From: Acidobacteriota bacterium
GTDB lineage: Bacteria; Acidobacteriota; Terriglobia; Terriglobales; Acidobacteriaceae
DNA: 64,000 bases
NCBI GenBank assembly: GCA_018268855.1
Contig: JAFDVR010000002.1
Span: 62,001-126,000, forward strand
Reading direction: 5' to 3'
Shown here piece by piece: positions 42,159 through 55,509 of the stretch (positions within the stretch are counted from its first letter, which is position 1; the number at the start of each line of letters is the position of its first letter). The notes under the pieces are model-generated. The model saw only the letters and a program-made list of their open reading frames with translations. It was not told the origin of the DNA and made no database searches. The position numbers were made by a program, and so were the translations under genes.

Positions 42159-43289
42159 ATGGCAAAGAAACTCCGCGTCGGCATCGTCTTTGGCGGCAAG
42201 AGCGGCGAGCATGAAGTCTCGCTACGCTCCGCTGCATCCATCCTCAACGCAATCGACCGCAAGAAGTACGATGTGGTGCCCATCGGCATCAGCAAGGAAG
42301 GCCGCTGGTTGCAAAGCGAAGAGGCGCAACAACTCCTCGGCTCTGGCGCACCGAAGAAGATCAATGCCACCAACAGCACCGGCCTCAGCATCCACGCTGC
42401 TGCTGCGGGTACGGAAGCGGCAAAGCTCGACGTCATCTTTCCTGTATTGCATGGCACGTTTGGCGAAGACGGCACCATTCAGGGATTGTTCGAGCTTGCA
42501 GACATTGCTTATGTAGGCTCGGGCGTTCTCGGCTCCTCCGCCGGCATGGACAAGGACGCGATGAAGCGCATGTTCGCTGCCTCAAAGCTGCCCATGGTGA
42601 AACACGTTACGCTGCTGCGCAGCGAGTGGAAGAAGAGTGCGAAGAAGTGCGTCGCGCAGATTGAAGCCGCGTTGAAGTATCCGCTGTTTGTGAAGCCTGC
42701 GAACCTCGGCTCGTCTGTCGGTATCAGCAAGGTGAAGACGAGAAAAGATCTCGCCCCAGCGATGGACCTTGCGGCGCAGTTTGATCGCAAGATTGTGATC
42801 GAGCAAGGTGTCGGCGGCGCTGGCAACGCGCGACTGACTGGCAAAGCGCGCGAGCTTGAAGTGGCAGTGCTCGGCAATGATTTTCCTGAAGCAAGTGTTG
42901 TCGGTGAGATCGTGCCTGATCGCGAGTTCTACGATTACGAGTCGAAGTACGACGCCAGCAGCACCAGCGAGCCTGTCATTCCAGCAAAAATGACGCGGGA
43001 ACAATCGAAACAGATACGCGAGATGGCGATCCGGGCCTTCCAGGCATGCGATTGCAGCGGTCTTGCCCGCGTCGATTTTCTTATGGAACCAGCATCGAAA
43101 TCCGGTCGCGCACCGCGCATCTATCTGAACGAAATCAATACCATGCCGGGCTTCACGTCGATTAGCATGTATCCCAAGCTGTGGGAGGCAAGCGGCGTTG
43201 GGTATAGCCAACTTATCGATCGCCTGATTACACTCGCTCTCGAACGCCACGCAGAAAAAAAGCAGACGTCATTTACGCGCGGCGCATAA
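42159..43289 (+). CDS. ddl: D-alanine--D-alanine ligase
   Basis: This joins two D-Ala with ATP for the peptidoglycan stem. The N-terminal GIVFGGKSGEHEVSLRSA and FPVLHGTFGEDGTIQG, the ATP-grasp segment YPLFVKPANLGSSVGISKV, and the C-terminal YLNEINTMPGFTSISMYPKLW are all typical. At 376 residues it has a slightly longer middle than E. coli Ddl, as in the VanA-like subclass. A sulfatase gene follows after 21 bases. Confidence 0.95.
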   Translation: MAKKLRVGIVFGGKSGEHEVSLRSAASILNAIDRKKYDVVPIGISKEGRWLQSEEAQQLLGSGAPKKINATNSTGLSIHAAAAGTEAAKLDVIFPVLHGTFGEDGTIQGLFELADIAYVGSGVLGSSAGMDKDAMKRMFAASKLPMVKHVTLLRSEWKKSAKKCVAQIEAALKYPLFVKPANLGSSVGISKVKTRKDLAPAMDLAAQFDRKIVIEQGVGGAGNARLTGKARELEVAVLGNDFPEASVVGEIVPDREFYDYESKYDASSTSEPVIPAKMTREQSKQIREMAIRAFQACDCSGLARVDFLMEPASKSGRAPRIYLNEINTMPGFTSISMYPKLWEASGVGYSQLIDRLITLALERHAEKKQTSFTRGA

Positions 43290-43310
43290 CCCAAGCAAGG
43301 ACACATCCGC

Positions 43311-44774
43311 ATGGAACCCACGCGTCGCGATTTTCTACTCGGCACGACAGCCGCTGCTGCCGTTGGTGTATCGGCCACAGCGCAGACCAGCAAGACTGCG
43401 TACGCAACGCAGCCTGCGAAGCGGCCGAACATCATCCTGTACCTGGCCGATCAGATGCGGTGGGATTTCCTGCAGCACAACCGTCTCAATCCCACGCCGC
43501 TCACGCCAAACCTCGATCGCATGGCACAGCGCGGATGCAACTTTACCTACGCCATCACAAACCAGCCGCTCTGCAATCCTGCGCGCTCTGTGTTGATGAC
43601 GAGCCGTTACGCCACCGAAACCGGATGCTGGCACAACGGCATTCCGCTCAATAATCAGAAGGGCAAAGACCTGCCGACCTTCGCGCAACAACTGAGCGAC
43701 GCAGGCTACACCACGAACCTCTTCGGCAAATGGCATCTCGGACATGATGCGCGCGTCGGCGGACACGATGGCAAAGTGGTGCTGGAAGATCGTGGCGGCT
43801 TCAACGATGTGTGGGAAGGCTCGAACCTGCTTGAGTTCACCACCCATCCGTACGAAGGCACGTTGTGGGACCGCGACGGCAACGAGATCAAATACAAGGA
43901 CCAGTACCGCGTCGACTTCATCACTGACCGCGTAGTGAACCATATCAAGCAGAAGCACGATAAGCCGTTCTTCACCTTCGTCTCACAGCTTGAGCCGCAC
44001 CACCAGAACGATATGGGCCAGCCCATCGCGCCCAAGGGGTACAAAGAAAAGTTCCGCGACCGTTTTGTCTCTCCCGATTTACGTGCGCTTCCCGGCAACT
44101 GGCAGAACGATCTGCCTGACTACTACGGCTGCATCAAGAGCATCGACGAGTCCGTCGGCCGCATTCATCAGGCCCTCGAAGAACAGGGCATTGCCGACAA
44201 CACCGTCTTCATCTTCATGAGCGATCACGGTTGTCACTTCAAAACACGCAACGGCGAATACAAACGTTCGCCGCACAACAGTTCCATTCGTATCCCACTC
44301 ATCATCAGCGGCCCGGGCTTTGATAACAGCATGTCGCTCGATCAACTTGTCGGCCTCATCGATGTTCCGCCGACCATTCTGGACATCGCCGGTCTAACGC
44401 CACCCGCGAGCATGAAGGGCCACAGCCTTGTTCCACTTACGCGCGACGAGCGTGCGCGCGCATCCTGGGAGAACGTGCAATTCGTCCAGATCAGCGAAGC
44501 CATGACTGGCCGCGCTGTCCGCACGCCGGAGTGGACGTACGTGATCGAAGACCGCAGCGCAGATGTAAAGAAAGACCAGGGCAGCATGCGTTATACAGAA
44601 ACCATGCTCTACAACCAGTTCGCCGATCCCGCAGAACAGACCAACCTGCTGGGCAACAACGATTCCATCGAAGCCACAAAGATGCTGCGTGCATTGATGT
44701 TGCGCAAGATGGAAGAAGCAGGTGAACCCAGGCCGGAGATCGTCCCATATAATCCCGCATTCTTTATGTGGTGA
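43311..44774 (+). CDS. Sulfatase (formylglycine-dependent, Tat-exported), 487 aa
   Basis: The signal MEPTRRDFLLGTTAAAAVG is a twin-arginine type. The catalytic motif is C88-NPAR. Metal and substrate positions include NIILYLADQMRWD, LFGKWHLG and MSDHGCHFK. It differs clearly from the 20273 sulfatase and belongs to another subfamily. The C-terminus shows the short subdomain with EQTNLLGNND. It is downstream of ddl but unlikely to be functionally linked to it. Confidence 0.93.
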   Translation: MEPTRRDFLLGTTAAAAVGVSATAQTSKTAYATQPAKRPNIILYLADQMRWDFLQHNRLNPTPLTPNLDRMAQRGCNFTYAITNQPLCNPARSVLMTSRYATETGCWHNGIPLNNQKGKDLPTFAQQLSDAGYTTNLFGKWHLGHDARVGGHDGKVVLEDRGGFNDVWEGSNLLEFTTHPYEGTLWDRDGNEIKYKDQYRVDFITDRVVNHIKQKHDKPFFTFVSQLEPHHQNDMGQPIAPKGYKEKFRDRFVSPDLRALPGNWQNDLPDYYGCIKSIDESVGRIHQALEEQGIADNTVFIFMSDHGCHFKTRNGEYKRSPHNSSIRIPLIISGPGFDNSMSLDQLVGLIDVPPTILDIAGLTPPASMKGHSLVPLTRDERARASWENVQFVQISEAMTGRAVRTPEWTYVIEDRSADVKKDQGSMRYTETMLYNQFADPAEQTNLLGNNDSIEATKMLRALMLRKMEEAGEPRPEIVPYNPAFFMW

Positions 44775-44914
44775 TAAAACGCACGACTAAAAATTCAGGC
44801 AACGCGTTAAGAAAGCGCGCAACACCTCGCGCCATTTCACGACGACCTTTTTCAGGCAGTATGCATCTTATTGAAGACGGCATACCACCCGTGTCGAAAA
44901 CAAAAGAGGTGCAC

Positions 44915-45313
44915 ATGGTCCGTCCCTGTTTTCTTGTTGTAGATCGTGAATTCCCAGGCAGCATCTCTACTCGCAAGCTCATATTGGAAACGGCAAAGTA
45001 CAACGTCATCACGGCCTACAGTGCGCGTGAAGCGATTGAAACGCTACGCATCTATCCGCGTGTTACAGGCGTTCTCATGGACACGCGCGTAGGCGATATG
45101 GAGTGCGCATCCTTTATCCATGAGCTTCGGTCCATCACGCCAGGTATCCCTGTCGTGGCGATTGAAGCTGCATCCGCGCCGCACTGCGAAGGCCCGACCT
45201 TCACCATCCCGTTCTATACGCCTGAAGTCCTTCTGGACACTATCGCCAGGATTGTCCCTTCCGAAACAATCATCATCCGCGAACATGAACGCGAAATAGA
45301 AAACAAAATGTAA
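44915..45313 (+). CDS. Receiver-domain-like protein, degenerate, 132 aa
   Basis: The pattern CFLVVDREFPGSISTRKLIL, ETAKYNVITAYSAREAIETL and VLMDTRVGDMECASFI follows a CheY-type receiver, with the phosphoacceptor Asp in LMDTRVGD. The conserved Lys after strand 5 is missing (PVVAIEAASAPHC), and only one acidic residue is seen in the first loop, so phosphorylation may be weak or absent. There is no output domain and no histidine kinase nearby. AGAGGTG before the ATG at 44915 supports that start; a start at 44861 would add 18 residues. Confidence 0.6.
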   Translation: MVRPCFLVVDREFPGSISTRKLILETAKYNVITAYSAREAIETLRIYPRVTGVLMDTRVGDMECASFIHELRSITPGIPVVAIEAASAPHCEGPTFTIPFYTPEVLLDTIARIVPSETIIIREHEREIENKM

Positions 45314-45424
45314 TCGATAGCGGCAGTACAAATGTGCGCGCCGCTTCTTGCCATAGAAGCGGCCGTCGCGCACTTTCTGCATCCGAATGGCTGGAGATGA
45401 ATCTCTTTAACGTAAGAGGTTTTT

Positions 45425-47077
45425 GTGTCTTTTCGATCGCAGGCCAACTCAGCAGAACGTTCTCTCTCACAATCTGCTGCGGAGTTTGAACCTGGCAATC
45501 GGTTTGTATCTCGCGCGCAAATCCCCACAATCAATCCCTGGATCATCGCGCTCGTCGTCACCATGGGCACGTTTATGGAAGTGCTCGACACTTCCATTGC
45601 CAACGTAGCGCTGCCGCATATCGCAGGCTCGCTCTCCGCCTCACGCGATGAAAGCACATGGGTGCTTACGACATATCTCGTCGCCAATGCCATCATCCTC
45701 CCCATCAGCGGCTGGATATCCAGCATGATTGGCCGCCGCAATTTTTATCTCGGTTCAGTCGTTCTCTTCACTATCTTCTCCGCATGTTGCGGTCTCGCTC
45801 CCACTCTCGGCGCTCTGGTTGTCTTTCGCGTTCTGCAAGGTCTCGCTGGCGGAGGACTCCAGCCATCGGTGCAAGCCATTCTCGCGGACACCTTCCCCGG
45901 CGAAAAGCGCGGCATGGCCATGGCCGTCTACACCGTCGCCATCCTGTGCGCGCCCGTGCTTGGTCCCACACTCGGCGGCTGGATCACTGACAACTACTCC
46001 TGGCGCTGGATTTTCTACATCAACATCCCTGTCGGCGTTCTCTGCGCTTTCTTCACGCGCATCGTGCTGCACGATCCGCCGCACCTCACCGCCGCGCGAG
46101 AAGTACGCCGCGGCAAGCGCCTCCAAATCGACGGCGTCGGCCTCGGCCTCATCTCGCTCGGCCTCGCATCGCTTGAAATTGTGCTCGACAAAGGTCAGGA
46201 ACTCGATTGGTTCGGTTCCACCTTCATCTGCTGGGCTGCGGGAATCGCCGTTGTCGCGCTCATCGGCGCTGTCTTCTGGGAGTTGCACGTAAACAATCCC
46301 GTGGTGAACCTTCGCTTGTTGAAGGAGCGCAACTTCTTTATGTGCTGCGCTATCGTGCTCGGCGTGTATACCGCGCTTTACGCCACTACATTTCTTCTTC
46401 CGCAGTTCATGCAGGAACTCATGGGCTACGACGCTACCACCGCCGGCATCGCCGTTTCACCCGCAGGGCTCGCCACCATGGTGGAAGTGCCTATTGTCGG
46501 CTGGCTGCTGAGTCGCGGCATGGACGCGCGCCGCATCATCTTCGTCGGCATCCTCACCATGACAGTGGGCACATGGTGGCTCTCGCTGGGTAATCTGCAG
46601 ATGGCGGAGAGCGATCTTATCTGGCCGCGCGTGGTGCAGGTGATGGGTCTCGGCATGACCACCGTGCCACTCAGCACCATCATGTTCCGTTTTTTACCAA
46701 CAGAGCAGAGCAGCAACGCCGCCGGTATCTACGCGCTGGTGCGCAACGAGGGTGGGTCCATCGGCATTGCGATTGCCAGCACCTTTTTGCAACGCATGGA
46801 ACAGACGCACCAAAGCTATATCGGTGCGAGCATGAGTTCCTCCACCATCCTGCAAGCCGCGCGCGCCGCAACCTCAGGTGTCGGCGCCGATGTTATGGAC
46901 AAAGCGCATGCAGGTCTCGCGCTCATCTACGCACAACTGCAACGCCAGGCCAGTCTCATGGCCTACATGGACCAGTACAAACTTTTCGCCTATCTCATGT
47001 TCGCTCTACTGCCGCTCGTCTTCTTTCTGAAAAGACCGCCACGCACCACAGGCAAGATCGAACTCGACGCGCACTAA
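45425..47077 (+). CDS. MFS drug efflux transporter, DHA2 (EmrB/QacA) family, 550 aa
   Basis: About fourteen membrane helices are visible. Family motifs are LDTSIANVALPHIAG (helix 1), ISGWISSMIGRRN (motif A) and VAILCAPVLGPTLGGWI (motif C of antiporters), with RWIFYINIPVGV. EmrB-type pumps export drugs in exchange for protons, often with a periplasmic adaptor and an outer-membrane channel; neither is present here. The GTG start at 45425 follows AAGAGG. An N-terminal extension of about 35 polar residues is present. Confidence 0.92.
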   Translation: MSFRSQANSAERSLSQSAAEFEPGNRFVSRAQIPTINPWIIALVVTMGTFMEVLDTSIANVALPHIAGSLSASRDESTWVLTTYLVANAIILPISGWISSMIGRRNFYLGSVVLFTIFSACCGLAPTLGALVVFRVLQGLAGGGLQPSVQAILADTFPGEKRGMAMAVYTVAILCAPVLGPTLGGWITDNYSWRWIFYINIPVGVLCAFFTRIVLHDPPHLTAAREVRRGKRLQIDGVGLGLISLGLASLEIVLDKGQELDWFGSTFICWAAGIAVVALIGAVFWELHVNNPVVNLRLLKERNFFMCCAIVLGVYTALYATTFLLPQFMQELMGYDATTAGIAVSPAGLATMVEVPIVGWLLSRGMDARRIIFVGILTMTVGTWWLSLGNLQMAESDLIWPRVVQVMGLGMTTVPLSTIMFRFLPTEQSSNAAGIYALVRNEGGSIGIAIASTFLQRMEQTHQSYIGASMSSSTILQAARAATSGVGADVMDKAHAGLALIYAQLQRQASLMAYMDQYKLFAYLMFALLPLVFFLKRPPRTTGKIELDAH

Positions 47078-47115
47078 ATCGTGTGTATGCCGATGAGTGC
47101 TCCTGCACACATTGC

Positions 47116-47166
47116 CATTCCGACCGAAGTGAGGAATCTGCTTTTGCCATGTTCGCGTCGCGAACA
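47116..47166. repeat. Short dispersed repeat piece plus hairpin
   Basis: The stretch 47116-47147 (ATTCCGACCGAAG, GAGGAATCTGCTTTTGC) is related to the 58-bp repeat at 37345 and 51022. It is followed by the perfect dyad TGTTCGC-GTC-GCGAACA at 47150-47166. Both lie between the convergent MFS and ligA genes and may help end transcription. Confidence 0.55.
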
Positions 47167-47186
47167 TTATCGCGCGGAGCGCGACT

Positions 47187-50954
<3,768 letters not shown>

Positions 50955-51021
50955 GTTTCGCTACCATTCATGGATGGTGGTTACGGCTCGCTGTGCCACC
51001 AAACGTCCTCACCAAAGACCT

Positions 51022-51078
51022 CCGTCATCTCGACCGAAGGGCACGCTTTTTGCGCCCGTGGCGGAGAGATCTGCTTTT
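51022..51078 (+). repeat. Dispersed 58-bp repeat, copy 2
   Basis: CCGTCATCTCGACCGAAGGG, then CGCTTTTTGCGCCCGTGGC, then GGAGAGATCTGCTTTT matches the minus-strand copy at 37345-37402. The centre GGGCACGC...GCGCCC can fold back on itself. Confidence 0.7.
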
Positions 51079-51117
51079 AGCATGCTGAGGCTACGTATCT
51101 GAACCTACAAAGGAATT

Positions 51118-51224
51118 GTCATCCTGAGCAACGCGAAGGATCTCCGTATTTAGTTTGCGGCCCGATAAGCTTTCCACCGCGAACGAATACAGAGATTCTT
51201 CGTCACTCCGCTCCTCAGAATGAC
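51118..51224. repeat. Long imperfect inverted repeat (107 bp)
   Basis: The left arm starts GTCATCCTGAGCAACGCGAA and ends TCTCCGTATT at 51150. The right arm runs from AATACAGAGATTCTTCG (51186) to CCTCAGAATGAC (51224). The arms are complementary over most of their length around a 35-base centre. This is a MITE/REP-like element between convergent genes and could end transcription from both sides. Confidence 0.65.
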
Positions 51225-51246
51225 GGTAATTATTTGTTAACCAGCT

Positions 51247-52428
51247 TTAGTGGCTCAGCACCAGCATCACCACGCCATGCCGAGGCACATCTGCCGTGAA
51301 TGTATCCGTGATCGTCGGCAGATCGGCGTGGGCCCACAGATCACGTGCCTTGGCCGGGCCTTCCCATTTCAGATCACTTAGCTTCAACGTCATGGTGTTC
51401 AAACCATTGGTGCGATTGAAGAGCGCGACTGCCATACGGTTGCCCGAGAGCGGACGCGACCACACCTCCACTTCGCCGATGGCCCACACGCGATCTCCGG
51501 CCTTGCCCATGCTGTCCTGATCGACGGCGATCACTTCCTTGTTGCTGATGATATTCAGCGTGTCTTCATCCATGCGCGTCAGATCGTTCCCTAGAATGAG
51601 AGGCGCAGCCACCATCGACCACAACGAAAAGTGCAGTTTGTTCTCTTCCTTATTCAGCTTTCCATTTCCAATTTCGAGCGAATCAGGGTCCATCCAATGT
51701 CCGGGTGTCTGATACTTCGCCAGACCCGCTTGCGCAAATCCGATAGAGGTCATCGATTCCCATTCGGCTTTGATGTCGTTGGTCGTGCGATACATCGTCG
51801 CGCCTACCTTCGGGGCCCAGTCCTGCACGTAATCAATGCCATACTGGCACAGCGCATACAGCATCGGCCTGCCCGCTTTGATGAGGGCCTGGTGCATCTT
51901 CTCGTAGGCATCGATCATGACCTGCGTTGATTTGGCATGGTCTTTCTCGCCGGCCATTTTCATGTAGACACGCAGGCTGCATAGGTCATACTTCAGATAG
52001 TCCGCGCCCCAATCGGCAAACGTGCGCGCATCTTGTTCCTCGTGTCCGTAACTGGCGATAAAGCCCCCGCACGACAGTGGGCCGGGCGAAGAATACACGC
52101 CATACTTCAAACCCTTTGAATGGATATAGGTACCGAGCGCCTTCATATCCTTGAAACGTGCAGGGTTCGGCTGCACCACGCCATTCGCATCGCGGAACCC
52201 CGGCCAGCCTCCGTCAATGTTGATGTACACATAGCCGAGTTTGTCCAGGCCGAGACGTTTGAGCGCTTCCACGTTTTTGTGAACGTCTTCCTCATCCGCC
52301 TTATTGCCATAATGGTTCCATGTTCCCCAACCCATTGGAGGAGTTGGCGCGAGCGGCAGTTCCTTAATCTGCGCCGAAGCGGTAAGGCCGGTGAGAAGAG
52401 AAGCGGTAAGCAGCGCGCGAAGGAGCAT
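51247..52428 (-). CDS. Alpha-galactosidase-type glycoside hydrolase, GH27, 393 aa
   Basis: A signal peptide (LLRALLTASLLTGLTASAQ) precedes a GH27 (beta/alpha)8 barrel: PTPPMGWGTWNHYG, YVYINIDGGWPGF, the nucleophile in ADYLKYDLC (D148) and the acid/base in WMDPDSLEIGN (DPD at 247-249). A C-terminal beta domain (VWSRPLSGNRMAVALFNRT) ends the protein. It releases terminal alpha-galactose (or alpha-GalNAc or beta-arabinopyranose in relatives) in the periplasm. It is divergent from the GH2 gene. Confidence 0.92.
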   Translation of the reverse strand: MLLRALLTASLLTGLTASAQIKELPLAPTPPMGWGTWNHYGNKADEEDVHKNVEALKRLGLDKLGYVYINIDGGWPGFRDANGVVQPNPARFKDMKALGTYIHSKGLKYGVYSSPGPLSCGGFIASYGHEEQDARTFADWGADYLKYDLCSLRVYMKMAGEKDHAKSTQVMIDAYEKMHQALIKAGRPMLYALCQYGIDYVQDWAPKVGATMYRTTNDIKAEWESMTSIGFAQAGLAKYQTPGHWMDPDSLEIGNGKLNKEENKLHFSLWSMVAAPLILGNDLTRMDEDTLNIISNKEVIAVDQDSMGKAGDRVWAIGEVEVWSRPLSGNRMAVALFNRTNGLNTMTLKLSDLKWEGPAKARDLWAHADLPTITDTFTADVPRHGVVMLVLSH

Positions 52429-52504
52429 GGAGGGTCATACCTCAGAGATGCAGAATCTGCCGCAGTATGCGGGCAGCAACCATACTCTCATAAATTTGCT
52501 GGAT

Positions 52505-52518
52505 TGTAAGGGGTTTCA
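52505..52518. promoter_or_regulatory. Weak LacI-type box between GH27 and GH2 genes
   Basis: TGTAAGGGGTTTCA fits the pattern TGTAA-N2-G-N-TT-N-CA seen at sites 49316 and 55399, in the 138-base divergent intergenic region. The match is weak on its own and is listed because of its position. Confidence 0.2.
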
Positions 52519-52566
52519 ATCGACAAATAGAATGGCGTCTCTGTACTCCTTCAAAGGAAGATAGCT

Positions 52567-55314
52567 GTGAAACTGCATCGCACGTCCCTCCTCATTATCT
52601 TGTTCGTTCTGTCCACGCTCTCGTGCCCAGCGGCTGCCCGTCACCCTGTTGCGTCTCCGCCATCCACATCGCGCACGGTGCAGAACTTCGACTTCGACTG
52701 GCGCTTCACACACGGCGATGTGCCCGCAGCCTCCGCGGAGAACTTCAATGACAGCGCATGGCGCAAGCTCGACGTGCCGCACGACTGGTCCATCGAAGGC
52801 GAGTACGCTAAAGATAATCCGGGCGGCGGCTCCGTGGGCTACCTGCCTGCGGGCATCGGCTGGTACCGCAAAACCTTCGATGTCTCCGCGGACGCGCTAC
52901 GTAAAGATACCGAGGTCCTCTTCGACGGCGTCTTTATGGATTCCACCGTTTGGATCAACGGTGTGAAGCTCGGCACAGAACCGTACGGTTACATCAGCTT
53001 CCACTACAACCTCACAAAACATCTGCGCGCCGGCGCAAACACCATCGCTGTGCGTGTGAACAATCTGCTGCAGCCCGCAGCCCGCTGGTATACAGGTTCC
53101 GGCATTTACGGACACGTATGGCTCATCACCCGCGCGCCAGACCACATCGCGCAGTGGAGCACCTTCGTACGCACCCTCAGTCTCAATGGAGATAAGGCCA
53201 CAATCAGCATCTCCACATCCGTGGAAGGCCCAAACACCGCGAACAAACGTCTGCGCTTCACGGTTCTGGATGCGAAGCAACACACAGTCTCCACGCAAAC
53301 CGCGAGCGCTGCTTCCATGGAGCATCCGCTCGAACTCTCCGTAACGAAACCCGCTCTGTGGTCGCCAGACTCGCCCACGCTCTACACGTTGCGTACAGAG
53401 CTGCTCGACGGCAAAAACATCATCGACGCGGAAGATACTCCATTCGGCATTCGCACCATGCGCTTCGATCCAGACAAGGGCTTCTTCCTGAACGATCAGC
53501 CGCTCAAGATCAGAGGTGTCGCCGACCACCTCTTCGCAGGGACAGTAGGGGCCGCAATTCCCGATGCACTCTACGAGCGGCAGATCCGGTTATTAAAGGA
53601 GATGGGTGCCAACGCAATCCGCGTCGCGCACAATCCGCGTACGCCGTACTTCTACGATCTGTGCGATCGTCTCGGCATCCTCGTGATGGACGAGATCTTT
53701 GACGGCTGGCACAAAAAGGTGCACAACGAATTCGCCGAACGCTTCTACAACACCGAATGGAAGAGCGATGTAGAACGATGGGTGCGCCGCGACCGCAATC
53801 ATCCTTCCGTGTTTGCCTGGAGCATCGGCAATGAAACCGGCCTGGAAGATAAGAACCACATGTCAGAACTGGTGCACCGCTTCGACCCCACGCGTCCGAC
53901 AACCGGCGGCATGATGACCACCGGTGTCGATCTTGCCGGATTCAACGGTCCCGGCGAAACCCCCGGTGTGCTGGAAAAGTTCCACTCCGAACATCCAAAA
54001 ACTCCCATCATCCTTACCGAAGAGCCGCACACGCTGCAAACGCGCGGATACTACCGCGTGCGCACCTGGTGGCGCGATTGGAAACCCGGCGTTCCGTTCG
54101 AACCGTATGGAACCGAAGAAATCTTCTTCGACGGAAAGCAGTGGTACAACTCCTCGTACGACAACGCCACGCCCCGCGTAACCGCACGCTGGACATGGAA
54201 ACGCACCGCTGCAACGCCGTGGATCTCCGGCGAATTCCGCTGGAGCGGCTTCGACTACATTGGCGAAGCAAACTTCAAAGGAGGGCACTGGCCCGCGCGC
54301 GCCGGCAACTTCGGCATCATCGATCTCGCCGGCATCCCCAAAGACCACTTCTATCTCTATCAATCTCTCTGGACCACAAAACCGATGGTCCACCTGCTGC
54401 CGCACTGGACACATCGAGGCATGAACGGCATCACCATTCCCGTGGTCGCATATTCCAATCAGCCCGAAGTGGAACTCTTTCTCAACGGCAAATCGCTCGG
54501 ACGGCATAAGCCGGAAGAGCTTGGCGACTTCGTATGGAAGGTGCCATACACGCCGGGCAAACTGGAAGCCATCGCGTACGACAGTGCAGGGCAACGCACT
54601 GCGGAAACAGCCTTCACCACCGCAGACGATCCCACGCAGATCATGTTGCAGACAGACAACGCATCGCTGCGGCCCGATCGCACAGACGATGCGGTAGTCA
54701 CATTTACTGTGGCCGACAAAGATGGCGTCACGGTGCCGTGGAGCATGGACCGTATCCACGTCAAAGTAAACGGGCCCGTTCGCCTGCACGGTTATGAGAA
54801 CGGCGATCCCACCGATGTCACCGCGCACCAAAAGCCGTGGCGCAACGCGTTTTACGGTCTGGCGCGCGGCTTCTATCAATCCACCGCTGAGGATGGTCCC
54901 ATCGACATTACCGCCGCCGCCATACTTGGCGACGAGAACATCCTCGGCACCAACCCAAAACACCCGCGCATGATCGCGATTGCCGCATCGCGCATCGCCT
55001 TGCGCGGCGCATTGGCACCTGCAAAGCTGGAAATCCACTACACACTCGACGGTTCGGAACCAATCCCGGCCTCGCCTGTGTACACGCAGCCATTCGGCAT
55101 TTCCGATGAGACCTATGTTCGCGCGCTGGTGCTCAAAGACGGCAAGCCGGAATTGATGTTGACGAAGATCTTCCGCCGGACCGACGAACCTGTCGTCACA
55201 GACCCGCGCTGGGCCACCGATCTGACCAAAGATCCTGCCACGCGGGCCACCTTCGGAGCGCTGGAGGGAGCAGCGGCCGATCAGCAGCGTCTCAAAAAGA
55301 AGTCAAAAGAGTAA
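52567..55314 (+). CDS. Beta-galactosidase/beta-glycosidase, GH2, 915 aa
   Basis: It uses a GTG start after AAGGAAG and a signal peptide (TSLLIILFVLSTLSCPAAA). GH2 domains follow in order: sugar-binding (WRKLDVPHDWSIEGEY), Ig-like, and TIM barrel with acid/base E423 in FAWSIGNETG and nucleophile E485 or E486 in ILTEEPHTLQ. The C-terminus contains further beta-sandwich domains (VPYTPGKLEAIAYDSAGQR) of the DUF4982 type and a chitobiase-like tail (LEIHYTLDGSEPIP). Substrate may be beta-galactoside or another beta-linked sugar. No operon partner overlaps it. Confidence 0.92.
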   Translation: MKLHRTSLLIILFVLSTLSCPAAARHPVASPPSTSRTVQNFDFDWRFTHGDVPAASAENFNDSAWRKLDVPHDWSIEGEYAKDNPGGGSVGYLPAGIGWYRKTFDVSADALRKDTEVLFDGVFMDSTVWINGVKLGTEPYGYISFHYNLTKHLRAGANTIAVRVNNLLQPAARWYTGSGIYGHVWLITRAPDHIAQWSTFVRTLSLNGDKATISISTSVEGPNTANKRLRFTVLDAKQHTVSTQTASAASMEHPLELSVTKPALWSPDSPTLYTLRTELLDGKNIIDAEDTPFGIRTMRFDPDKGFFLNDQPLKIRGVADHLFAGTVGAAIPDALYERQIRLLKEMGANAIRVAHNPRTPYFYDLCDRLGILVMDEIFDGWHKKVHNEFAERFYNTEWKSDVERWVRRDRNHPSVFAWSIGNETGLEDKNHMSELVHRFDPTRPTTGGMMTTGVDLAGFNGPGETPGVLEKFHSEHPKTPIILTEEPHTLQTRGYYRVRTWWRDWKPGVPFEPYGTEEIFFDGKQWYNSSYDNATPRVTARWTWKRTAATPWISGEFRWSGFDYIGEANFKGGHWPARAGNFGIIDLAGIPKDHFYLYQSLWTTKPMVHLLPHWTHRGMNGITIPVVAYSNQPEVELFLNGKSLGRHKPEELGDFVWKVPYTPGKLEAIAYDSAGQRTAETAFTTADDPTQIMLQTDNASLRPDRTDDAVVTFTVADKDGVTVPWSMDRIHVKVNGPVRLHGYENGDPTDVTAHQKPWRNAFYGLARGFYQSTAEDGPIDITAAAILGDENILGTNPKHPRMIAIAASRIALRGALAPAKLEIHYTLDGSEPIPASPVYTQPFGISDETYVRALVLKDGKPELMLTKIFRRTDEPVVTDPRWATDLTKDPATRATFGALEGAAADQQRLKKKSKE

Positions 55315-55398
55315 ACAATCGACGTAAAATCCCGTTATTTGCTAAAAAAGCAGTTTGACAGTTGAAAGAGCAAATCGAATAATTCTCAATGGGAATCA

Positions 55399-55412
55399 TG
55401 TAACCGTTTACG
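55399..55412. promoter_or_regulatory. LacI/GalR-type operator-like box, site 2
   Basis: TGTAACCGTTTACG contains the near-palindrome GTAA-CCGT-TTAC centred on CG, close to known LacI-family operators. It lies 98 bases before the ATG of the TonB receptor at 55510, in the promoter region. Confidence 0.45.
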
Positions 55413-55509
55413 CACATGCCCCAGCAAGACCTCACTCCCGAAACCAGGGTGGAGGGACAGAAGTTTCGTGGCTGCACAAAGCAGCGTTCTCTTTTGGAGG
55501 AGATCAGTT

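Noticed and set aside
53863..55038. 391-codon minus-strand open frame
   Set aside because: It is antisense to the GH2 gene and has no recognisable domain.
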